Part shown: positions 1 to 5,146 of the stretch, one piece after another
Position numbering within the stretch: position 1 is the first letter of the stretch
Layout: the number at the start of each line of letters is the position of its first letter
DNA from: an uncultured Oscillospiraceae bacterium
GTDB taxonomy: Bacteria; Bacillota; Clostridia; Oscillospirales; Ruminococcaceae
DNA length: 5,163 nucleotides
Direction of reading: 5' to 3'
NCBI GenBank assembly: GCA_958427155.1
Contig: CAUABB010000124.1
Span: forward strand, 1 to 5,163
The notes under the pieces: model-generated
The model's input: only the letters and a program-made list of their open reading frames with translations
Told to the model about the DNA's origin: nothing
Databases searched by the model: none
Position numbers and translations under genes: made by a program

Positions 1-361
1 TGATATCCTGCAAAAATATCCTTATGAAATTTCCGGAGGACAAAAACAACGCACCGCTGTTGCAAGAGCTTTGATCACCAACCCTCGAATTGTTTTGGCC
101 GATGAACCGACCGGTGCCCTTGACTCCAAGGCATCCACCCATCTACTTCAAATGTTCGCCGAGTTTAATGCCGAAGGGCAAACTATTTTTATGGTTACCC
201 ACTCCACCATGGCCGCAAGTCATGCAGGTAGGATTCTGTTCATCAAAGACGGAGAAGTCTTCCATCAAATTTATCGCGGACGGATGAGTAACGATGAACT
301 TTACCAAAAAATTTCTGACACCCTGACTGTGCTATCTACGGGAGGTGCCAAAGTTGAATAA
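1..361 (+). CDS. Bce-type antimicrobial peptide ABC transporter, ATP-binding subunit (3' part only)
   Basis: This is the C-terminal 119 residues of an ABC ATPase; the reading frame is open from base 2 and the start lies before the window. In order one sees the ABC signature (ISGGQKQR, residues about 11-18 of the fragment), Walker B with the catalytic Glu (IVLADEPTGALD, which also carries the D-loop), and the switch His in MVTHS. The Walker A and Q-loop must lie upstream. Family members are about 250 residues, so roughly half is missing. The DEPTGALDS type belongs to the MacB/LolD/BceA group that works with FtsX-like permeases, and the next gene is such a permease, overlapping the end of this gene. 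The role inferred from this pairing is powering BceB-like handling of cell-wall-active peptides such as bacitracin or lantibiotics at the cytoplasmic membrane. The family is secure; the substrate is not visible here. Confidence 0.93.
   Translation, partial: DILQKYPYEISGGQKQRTAVARALITNPRIVLADEPTGALDSKASTHLLQMFAEFNAEGQTIFMVTHSTMAASHAGRILFIKDGEVFHQIYRGRMSNDELYQKISDTLTVLSTGGAKVE
340..347 (+). promoter_or_regulatory. Ribosome binding site that fixes the permease start at TTG 354
   Basis: GGGAGGTG lies inside the 3' end of the ATPase gene and is a long match to the 16S anti-Shine-Dalgarno sequence. It ends 6 bases before an in-frame TTG at 354. The upstream GTG at 345 is itself part of this site, so it has no room for its own ribosome binding site. 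TTG at 354 is therefore the better start. It also gives an N-terminus (MNNLFYPKLAASN) that resembles other BceB-like permeases. Confidence 0.7.
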
Positions 362-2369
362 TTTATTTTATCCTAAACTTGCAGCATCCAACCTACAAAA
401 AAATAGGCGAGCCTACCTTCCTTACATCCTTTCAAGTATCTTTACCATCATCATGTTCTACTCCGTTCTATCCCTTGGACAGAATCCTGGACTCGGAGAA
501 CTTCCTGGTGGAGCAAGCGTTCAGATCATGTTTCGGCTGGGCGTCATCATCATCGGAATCTTTGCAACAGCTCTTTTGTTTTACACCAACAGTTTCCTGA
601 TTAAAAGGAGAAAAAAAGAACTGGGATTATACAGTATTTTAGGAATGGAAAAAAAGCATATCGCTAAAGTTCTTCTGTTTGAAGTATTGTTTACAGCTCT
701 TATCAGCATTGTTTTCGGGATTCTGGGAGGAATGTTAATTGAAAAGTTGCTTTTTTTATCGTTGTTGGCAATTTTAAAAATTGAAACACCAATTGATTTT
801 ACCATTTCACCGGAAGTGATCTCCATCACCTTCATTTTATTTTCTGTAATCTTTCTTCTCACCCTACTCAGCAACTTGTGGCAGATCAAGCTGTCAAACC
901 CGATCAATCTTCTCCGGGGAAAAGAATATGGGGAACGGGAACCTAAAATCAAGTGGATTCTTACCATAATTGGATTTCTTGCGCTGGGGACCGGTTACGG
1001 AATTGCTTTTACCGTCCAATCACCGATAGATGCGTTAGGCTTTTTCTTTATCGCGGTACTTGCCGTTATCATTGGTACCTACTGCCTGTTTACTGCCGGA
1101 AGTATTGCTGTCCTCAAATTAATGAAAAAAAATAAACGCTTCTATTATAATCCTCATAATTTCATCTCTGTTTCCGGCATGATCTACCGAATGAAGCAGA
1201 ACGCCATTGGACTTTCCAATATCTGTATCCTTTCCACCATGGTACTCATTACTATTTCCTCCACTGTCTGTCTTTACATCGGCCAGGAAGATATGTTGCA
1301 GTATATGTATCCCCATAATTTTTCCGTTGTTCTCAGAAATGTAACTACGGAAAATAATACGGTTACTATCGAAAATCAACGCGCACAGTTTGACAAAATT
1401 GTTAAGCAAATAGAAGATCAGTCTTCCATATCAATTGAAGACCGTTTAGAATACCGTTCTGTTTCGGTGAAAATTGGCCGAAAAGGCAACTACTTTTTTA
1501 CTGGAGACGATGAAGCCTTAAAGGATTTCCCCTATACCGAGCTGATGCTTATTCCATTAGAGGATTACAATAAGATGTCAAAGGCAAACCTTTCTCTGGA
1601 AGAAAACGAGATTCTGATTTTTAAAAACTCCGGAATATATGGAGAGGATTCCCTTCAAATTGGATCCTTGACTTTCGATATCTCTCAAGAGCTTGACGTG
1701 CTGCCGTTTACCCAAAAGACGGATTACCCAATGTATGATCAATACATTGTAATCGTAAAAGATTTTTCTACCCTCACATCCGTTTTTCAAACACTCTACG
1801 GTACAGATAATCCCCAATTTGTGAACGATCTCCTTTATACCTACATTGGTTTTAATATTGTTGGAGAAAATCAGACAGTTACGGACGCCGCCAACGAAAT
1901 GTATCAACAGGTTCACAATCAAATTCCCTACGCGGGATGCTCTTCTCTGGCCGCAATCCGCGAAGACTGGTACGCCACCTACGGCGGATTCCTTTTCCTA
2001 GGGATTTTTTTGGGAACTCTGTTTATGATGGCTGCTGTCTTAATCATTTATTATAAACAAATTTCGGAAGGATATGACGACCACGATCGATTTGAAATTA
2101 TGCAAAAAGTCGGTCTCAGTAAAAAAGAGGTTAAAAAGACGATACACAAACAGGTTCTTATGGTTTTTTTCTTACCGCTTATCGTCGCTATTATCCATGT
2201 AATTGTGGCATTCAATGTTATTAAGCGATTGCTTTTGATTTTCGGTCTGACTAACGTCTGGCTCTTTGCCATCTGCACAGTTGCCACAATTCTGTTCTTT
2301 ACCATAATATACTTTGTTGTTTACAGTTTAACCGCAAAATCTTATTACAAAATTGTAGAACAAAAATAA
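354..2369 (+). CDS. Bce-type antimicrobial peptide ABC transporter, FtsX-like permease
   Basis: This permease is 671 residues from TTG 354 (674 if GTG 345 is used), a normal length for BceB-like proteins. The layout is typical of the family. TM1 is at about 20-43, followed by TM2-TM4 (about 58-178) and TM5-TM6 (about 200-255). TM7 (about 286-310) leads into a large extracellular domain of some 230 residues (about 312-538), and TM8-TM10 (about 540-660) finish the protein. The cytoplasmic motif RRKKELGLYSILGM after TM2 and the similar EIMQKVGLSKKEV after TM8 are the paired FtsX-type coupling segments that contact the ATPase. In characterised systems the extracellular domain between TM7 and TM8 recognises the peptide or its lipid target and signals to a BceS-type kinase. 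The gene overlaps the ATPase gene by 8 bases, implying translational coupling. No two-component genes are seen in the window; they may lie upstream. The ligand cannot be predicted from sequence. Confidence 0.93.
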   Translation: MNNLFYPKLAASNLQKNRRAYLPYILSSIFTIIMFYSVLSLGQNPGLGELPGGASVQIMFRLGVIIIGIFATALLFYTNSFLIKRRKKELGLYSILGMEKKHIAKVLLFEVLFTALISIVFGILGGMLIEKLLFLSLLAILKIETPIDFTISPEVISITFILFSVIFLLTLLSNLWQIKLSNPINLLRGKEYGEREPKIKWILTIIGFLALGTGYGIAFTVQSPIDALGFFFIAVLAVIIGTYCLFTAGSIAVLKLMKKNKRFYYNPHNFISVSGMIYRMKQNAIGLSNICILSTMVLITISSTVCLYIGQEDMLQYMYPHNFSVVLRNVTTENNTVTIENQRAQFDKIVKQIEDQSSISIEDRLEYRSVSVKIGRKGNYFFTGDDEALKDFPYTELMLIPLEDYNKMSKANLSLEENEILIFKNSGIYGEDSLQIGSLTFDISQELDVLPFTQKTDYPMYDQYIVIVKDFSTLTSVFQTLYGTDNPQFVNDLLYTYIGFNIVGENQTVTDAANEMYQQVHNQIPYAGCSSLAAIREDWYATYGGFLFLGIFLGTLFMMAAVLIIYYKQISEGYDDHDRFEIMQKVGLSKKEVKKTIHKQVLMVFFLPLIVAIIHVIVAFNVIKRLLLIFGLTNVWLFAICTVATILFFTIIYFVVYSLTAKSYYKIVEQK

Positions 2370-2383
2370 AAGGAAGATTATTG

Positions 2384-2506
2384 ATGAAAAAAGGAGTTTA
2401 TTTTATACTGTTTGTTCTTACCGCTATTGCCGTTATCATCATCTCATTTATTGTGACGTTGTACCGGACAATCTTTCATAAACGCCAGACTTCTCCCATG
2501 ATATAG
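2384..2506 (+). CDS. Small single-pass membrane protein, 40 residues, unknown function
   Basis: An ATG at 2384 opens a 40-codon frame that ends at TAG 2504-2506. It follows the permease stop by 14 bases and has a good ribosome binding site (AGGAAG, 2371-2376, 7 bases before the ATG). It also lies before the operon terminator, so it is very probably translated as the third gene of the transporter operon. The protein begins MKKG, has one strongly hydrophobic stretch (residues about 5-27, rich in I, V, L and F), and ends in a short basic tail containing YRTIFHKRQ. The positive residues are more numerous after the helix, which would favour an outside N-terminus; it has no visible cleavage site. 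It could be a small accessory subunit or stabiliser of the permease, but I do not recognise a family and no function is assigned. An in-frame TTG at 2381 is a less likely start. Confidence 0.62.
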   Translation: MKKGVYFILFVLTAIAVIIISFIVTLYRTIFHKRQTSPMI

Positions 2507-2523
2507 ACCATTCCCTTAAGAGG

Positions 2524-2565
2524 GCCAAAAAAGGCTTTGCCATTAACAGCAAAGCCTTTTTTGGC
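2524..2565 (+). terminator. Intrinsic terminator of the Bce-type operon
   Basis: This is a perfect 17-bp inverted repeat (arms 2524-2540 and 2549-2565) with an 8-base loop. The GC-rich core GGCTTTGC/GCAAAGCC is followed by six T residues, and the matching six A residues make the hairpin usable in both directions. It lies 17 bases after the stop of the small membrane protein gene and before the sigK promoter region, so it separates the two units. Confidence 0.92.
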
Positions 2566-2588
2566 GTTCAAATTTAAGTACTCATTGG

Positions 2589-2625
2589 TGGGACAGACAA
2601 AAAATGTTTTCTTCCTTCATACACT
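2589..2625 (+). promoter_or_regulatory. Probable SigE-type sigK promoter with a SpoIIID-like box
   Basis: CATACACT at 2618-2625 matches the SigE -10 consensus CATACAmT at every position. It lies 25 bases before the proposed sigK start, leaving room for a transcription start near 2632 and the ribosome binding site at 2634-2640. The -35 region (around 2596-2602) is a poor match to the SigE consensus. Just upstream, TGGGACAGAC (2589-2598) matches the SpoIIID consensus WWRRACARnY at nine of ten positions. In Bacillus subtilis sigK is known to need SigE and SpoIIID; the same logic here is inference from these short matches. Confidence 0.5.
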
Positions 2626-2633
2626 TAGAAAAC

Positions 2634-2640
2634 GGAAGGA
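2634..2640 (+). promoter_or_regulatory. sigK ribosome binding site
   Basis: GGAAGGA ends 10 bases before the ATG at 2651 and supports that start. The in-frame GTG at 2642 is only one base away from the site and so is unlikely. An earlier in-frame start at 2537 would lie inside the preceding terminator hairpin. Confidence 0.6.
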
Positions 2641-2650
2641 TGTGTTCACC

Positions 2651-3337
2651 ATGTTTACGATGCTTTTATCATTTATCTGCTCCAATTTGCTTTACTTTGC
2701 TCTTCATGTAGAAGGGCATGGCTCATTTCCCAAGCCTCTATCTCCTAAGCGGGAAAAAGAATGTTTTTCCCGGATGGCAAAAGGGGATGAATCGGCTCGT
2801 AATGAGCTGATCGAACATAACTTACGATTAGTCGCACATATTATAAAAAAATACTATGCTTCTTCCAACGACCAGGACGACCTAATCTCAATCGGAAGCA
2901 TTGGGCTGGTAAAAGCAGTCAGCACTTTTAATTACGAAAAAGGTACCAGATTCGCGACCTATGCGTCCAGATGTATTGAAAATGAAATTCTGATGTATTT
3001 CCGCAATCTTAAAAAAACCGCTGGTGACGTCTATATCAACGATCCTATCGATACCGACAAAGATGGAAACGCCCTAACTTTAATGGATATTTTTGCAGAA
3101 GATGATTGTATCGTAGACGATTTGGATCTGAAATTTAAAACACAACAGCTACACAAGTACATACAAAACGCTTTATCTCCTCGCGAACAAAAGATTATTC
3201 TTCTGCGTTATGGAATAGGAGGACAAAAACCATTAACGCAGCGTGAAGTTGCTCTCAAGCTAAACATTTCCCGTTCCTACGTCAGCAGAATTGAAAAAAA
3301 AGCGCTTGAAAAACTGCGGCTAAAATTTGAGAGATAA
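2651..3337 (+). CDS. sigK: RNA polymerase sporulation sigma factor SigK (pro-SigK precursor)
   Basis: This is a 228-residue sigma-70 family protein that directs late mother-cell transcription (coat and spore maturation genes) in endospore formers. Residues 1-20 are a hydrophobic pro-sequence (MLLSFICSNLLYFAL), followed by the SigK-typical SFPKPLS. By alignment with B. subtilis pro-SigK, cleavage by a SpoIVFB-type intramembrane protease would fall near residues 18-21. Sigma region 2 is visible as NLRLVAHIIKKYY (from N57), DLISIGSIGLVKAV (from D77), and the -10 recognition segment FATYASRCIENEILMYFR. Region 4 runs from about 175 (LSPREQKIILLRYG), with the helix-turn-helix at about 195-223 (LTQREVALKLNISRSYVSR). 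The GTRFATYASRCIENEI segment and the DPIDTDKDGN linker distinguish it from SigE, SigF and SigG. The frame is continuous, so no skin-type element splits it. It ends shortly after region 4 and lacks the Lys-rich tail of the B. subtilis protein. It stands alone between two terminators. Confidence 0.93.
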   Translation: MFTMLLSFICSNLLYFALHVEGHGSFPKPLSPKREKECFSRMAKGDESARNELIEHNLRLVAHIIKKYYASSNDQDDLISIGSIGLVKAVSTFNYEKGTRFATYASRCIENEILMYFRNLKKTAGDVYINDPIDTDKDGNALTLMDIFAEDDCIVDDLDLKFKTQQLHKYIQNALSPREQKIILLRYGIGGQKPLTQREVALKLNISRSYVSRIEKKALEKLRLKFER

Positions 3338-3352
3338 CTCCTATCAATGCCG

Positions 3353-3400
3353 AACAAAAAACAAGGCAGGAATGCTACACCCTGCCTTGTTTTTTGTTTT
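3353..3400. terminator. Bidirectional intrinsic terminator between sigK and agcS
   Basis: This is an 18-bp perfect inverted repeat (3353-3370 and 3381-3398) with a 10-base loop. The strong core CAAGGCAGG/CCTGCCTTG is flanked by A6 on the left and T6 on the right, so it gives a hairpin plus U-run on either strand. It starts 16 bases after the sigK stop, and its right arm ends 4 bases from the agcS stop on the opposite strand, as expected for convergent genes sharing one terminator. Confidence 0.93.
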
Positions 3401-3401
3401 A

Positions 3402-4850
3402 TCATATTGTATCTGCCTTTATCGATATTTTCTCAAGTTTTCTAAGCTCTCGATCTTTCAAAAAATACTTTTTGGTCTCTCTTGCAACCACCCCGCTTAA
3501 TGCAACCAACGCAATCAGGTTTGGTAGCGCCATTAGGCCGTTAAAAATATCCGCAATCACCCAAACCGCTTCAACAGTCATATAGGGGCCAATAAAAATA
3601 GCCAGAATATAAAACCAGCGATAAACCGATACCGCTTTTTTTCTACCGTTTACCAGATATTCCAGGCATCGTTCACTATAATAGTCCCAACCAAGGATTG
3701 TGGTAAACGCAAAGAAAACCAGACAGATCATCAAAATAAATGAACTGACTTCAGGCGGCCAGAAGGGCATACCAGTTTGGAACGCACTGGTTGTTACCGC
3801 AACGCCCTCCAAACCAATATTCCAGGAGCCTGTAATTACAATACAAAGCCCCGTCATGGTACAGATAATTATGGTATCAATAAACGTTCCTGTCATAGAA
3901 ACCAACCCCTGCCGCACTGGTTCATTGGTTTTGGCGGCGGCAGCAGCAATCGGAGCGGAGCCCAGACCCGCTTCATTCGAAAAGATTCCCCGTGCAATTC
4001 CTTTTTGCATGGCGACAATAACAGCACCCAACGCGCCGCCAGCGACCGCCCGCAGGCCAAAAGCGCTTTCCACGATTTCAACGACCGCTCCCGGAATTTT
4101 ACCGACATTAAACAGTAGAAGAACCAACGCGAATGCCACATACAAAATGGACATAAACGGAACCACTATCTCAGATACACGTGCAATCCTTTTAATCCCA
4201 CCAATAATTACAAGTCCTACAACCAGTGTTAAAAGAACTCCGGTAATAATTACAGTCCAGGAGTATGTTTTTCCGAAAAGATTAATCCCCCATCCATTAT
4301 TGGGATCAAAGAAGTTATTAACCGCAGAAGAAATCCCATTTACCTGAGTGAACGTTCCTATTCCAAACAAACCGACTCCAACGCCAAAAAACGCAAATAT
4401 TTTGGCGAGCCACTTCCATCTGCGACCCATCCCATTTTCAATGTAGTAAAAAGGGCCACCTAAAACATGACCTTCTTTATCAATATGGCGATACTTAATT
4501 GCCAAAACACCTTCAGCATACTTTGTAGCCATGCCAAAAAAAGCGGCAATCCACATCCAAAAAAGAGCTCCAGGGCCACCAGCCACCAAAGCAGTAGCAA
4601 CGCCAACAATATTCCCAGTTCCAATAGTAGCCGAAAGAGCGGTACAAAGTGCCCCAAAACTACTGACTTCTCCTGTGCCGCCTTCCTCATTCTTTACCAT
4701 AAACTTAAGCGCCCGAGGCAGATGCCTGAGCTGAAGACAGCGAACTCTGACCGTTAAATAGATCCCAACCGCCAAAATCAACACAATCAGTGGAATTCCC
4801 CAAACCTGATCATCTACCCATTTTAATCCCGCGGTAATCTGATCCCACAT
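3402..4850 (-). CDS. Sodium:alanine/glycine symporter, AGCS family
   Basis: This is a complete 482-residue secondary transporter of the alanine or glycine:cation symporter (AGCS) family, which imports glycine and/or alanine with Na+ across the cytoplasmic membrane. The length is normal for the family. Family blocks are clear: LSATIGTGNIVGVATAL and GGPGALFWMW with MATKYAEG (residues 72-114), GGPFYYIENGMG (131-142), MQKGIARGIFSNEAGLGSAP (281-300), GTFIDTIIICTMTG (321-334), and GWDYYSERCLEYL (387-399). About ten to eleven hydrophobic segments are visible, starting with residues 18-36, and the C-terminus is a charged cytoplasmic tail (KKYFLKDRELRKLEK). The ATG at 4850 has a good ribosome binding site. 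The gene is transcribed alone, towards sigK, from a long leader carrying a glycine riboswitch. That makes glycine a likely transported substrate, although alanine cannot be excluded. The name agcS or alsT would fit, but the exact orthologue is not settled by sequence. Confidence 0.95.
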   Translation of the reverse strand: MWDQITAGLKWVDDQVWGIPLIVLILAVGIYLTVRVRCLQLRHLPRALKFMVKNEEGGTGEVSSFGALCTALSATIGTGNIVGVATALVAGGPGALFWMWIAAFFGMATKYAEGVLAIKYRHIDKEGHVLGGPFYYIENGMGRRWKWLAKIFAFFGVGVGLFGIGTFTQVNGISSAVNNFFDPNNGWGINLFGKTYSWTVIITGVLLTLVVGLVIIGGIKRIARVSEIVVPFMSILYVAFALVLLLFNVGKIPGAVVEIVESAFGLRAVAGGALGAVIVAMQKGIARGIFSNEAGLGSAPIAAAAAKTNEPVRQGLVSMTGTFIDTIIICTMTGLCIVITGSWNIGLEGVAVTTSAFQTGMPFWPPEVSSFILMICLVFFAFTTILGWDYYSERCLEYLVNGRKKAVSVYRWFYILAIFIGPYMTVEAVWVIADIFNGLMALPNLIALVALSGVVARETKKYFLKDRELRKLEKISIKADTI

Positions 4851-4857
4851 TCTTCAT

Positions 4858-4863
4858 TCCTCT
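4858..4863 (-). promoter_or_regulatory. agcS ribosome binding site
   Basis: On the minus strand AGAGGA lies 7 bases before the ATG at 4850, and a second GAGGA is found a little upstream (4869-4865). Both can pair with CCUC runs further up the leader, at 4905-4901 and 4893-4888. Confidence 0.65.
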
Positions 4864-4874
4864 TTCCTCAATTT

Positions 4875-4926
4875 ATTGTCTCACAATGGGAGGCTTTATA
4901 GGAGGTCAAACTTTTCGCTTTTTGAC
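4875..4926 (-). promoter_or_regulatory. Leader segment after the riboswitch terminator: small hairpins and CCUCC runs
   Basis: Read on the minus strand, this stretch holds a 6-bp hairpin (GTCAAA 4926-4921 with TTTGAC 4910-4905), two pyrimidine runs CCTCC (4905-4901) and GCCTCCC (4894-4888), and a 5-bp hairpin ATTGT-GAG-ACAAT (4887-4875). The CCTCC runs are complementary to the GAGG repeats of the agcS ribosome binding region. This suggests, but does not show, translational masking. I see no convincing promoter here. Confidence 0.35.
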
Positions 4927-4962
4927 AAAAAGAAAAGCCCTTCGTCAAAACGGAGAGCTTTT
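4927..4962 (-). terminator. Riboswitch-controlled intrinsic terminator upstream of agcS
   Basis: On the minus strand, AAAAGCTCTCCGT (4962-4950) pairs with ACGAAGGGCTTTT (4945-4933) across a UUUG loop. The stem spans 13 positions with one C-A mismatch and one U-G pair, and it is followed by an interrupted T-run ending in five T (4931-4927). It lies between the aptamer and the agcS start by some 75 bases, the usual place for a transcriptional expression platform. Its left arm contains CTCTCC, which is complementary to GGAGAG (5142-5137) in the aptamer. Confidence 0.8.
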
Positions 4963-5041
4963 GAGGCATTTATCAGCGCCTGTATCCGTTTCGCCACCCT
5001 TTGCGGGAAGTTCCGCTTAAAAACACGGAACTAAACCAGAG
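4939..5041 (-). promoter_or_regulatory. Putative degenerate second glycine aptamer and linker
   Basis: This segment follows the intact aptamer on the minus strand. It starts with CTCTGG (5041-5036) and a 7-bp hairpin AGTTCCG/CGGAACT (5032-5026 with 5015-5009). It then runs CCCGCAAAGGG (5007-4997), TGGCGAAACGGATAC (4996-4982), the hairpin AGGCG/TGCCT (4981-4964), and CTCTC (4957-4953). The order and spacing follow the intact aptamer: CCC-loop-GGG, then GCCGAA-like, then a hairpin, then CTCTC. The distance from CCC to CTCTC is 50 bases here and 48 in the intact aptamer. The conserved AGGCAAAAGGAC that should follow CTCTC is absent; terminator sequence stands there instead. I read it as a vestigial partner aptamer, but a chance similarity or an unknown structured RNA is possible. 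Confidence 0.4.
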
Positions 5042-5066
5042 AAAAGACACAAGCATTTTATTGTTG

Positions 5067-5146
5067 CTCTGTCCTTTTGCCTGAGAGATTGGAAAACCGG
5101 TTTGATTTTCCGTACACCTTCGGCGCCCTTTCGGGACTCTCCAGAG
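5067..5146 (-). promoter_or_regulatory. Glycine riboswitch aptamer upstream of the AGCS symporter
   Basis: The minus strand carries a full glycine aptamer. P1 is formed by CTCTG (5146-5142) and CAGAG (5071-5067). The conserved GGAGAG (5142-5137) is followed by the P2 hairpin CCCGAAAGGG (5135-5126) and then the hallmark GCCGAAGG (5124-5117). The P3-type hairpin GGAAAA/TTTTCC comes next, and then CTCTCAGGCAAAAGGAC (5087-5071), the most diagnostic core of the class. Glycine aptamers are known to control glycine cleavage genes and AGCS transporters, so the target fits. The promoter must lie beyond 5163, outside the window. Whether glycine turns expression on or off cannot be read directly; for an uptake gene an off-switch is the simpler guess. 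Confidence 0.93.

Noticed and set aside
581..967. Minus-strand open frame within the permease gene
   Set aside because: It is antisense to membrane-spanning segments of the permease, with no start signal or family features.
2618..2627. SigK autoregulatory -10 (CATAnnnTA) upstream of sigK
   Set aside because: The sequence is CATACACTT, missing the final A of the SigK pattern, and the AC element is at 19 bases, just outside the usual spacing. SigE fits better.
2537..2650. N-terminal extension of the sigK frame back to an in-frame start at 2537
   Set aside because: It would begin inside the preceding terminator hairpin, has no ribosome binding site, and adds 38 residues without similarity to SigK. 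The ATG at 2651 has a site and gives a normal pro-SigK.
3700..4347. Long plus-strand open frame opposite the symporter gene
   Set aside because: It is the antisense shadow of a well-supported AGCS gene, is low in complexity (rich in A, T, P and I), and has no ribosome binding site or recognisable domain.
4888..4905. GGGAGGC and GGAGG on the plus strand as ribosome binding sites
   Set aside because: No start codon with an open frame follows at a suitable distance on the plus strand. The runs make more sense as CCUCC in the agcS leader.
4895..4928. Possible SigA promoter for agcS downstream of the riboswitch (TTGTCA 4928-4923 and TATAAA 4900-4895 on the minus strand)
   Set aside because: The spacing is 22 bases, too long. 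The alternative TTGACC at 4909-4904 has no acceptable -10 at 16-18 bases.
4964..5010. c-di-GMP type riboswitch suggested by CGCAAAGGG and GGCGAAACGG in the leader
   Set aside because: The order and spacing of the c-di-GMP-I core elements are not present; the glycine-aptamer-like layout fits better.
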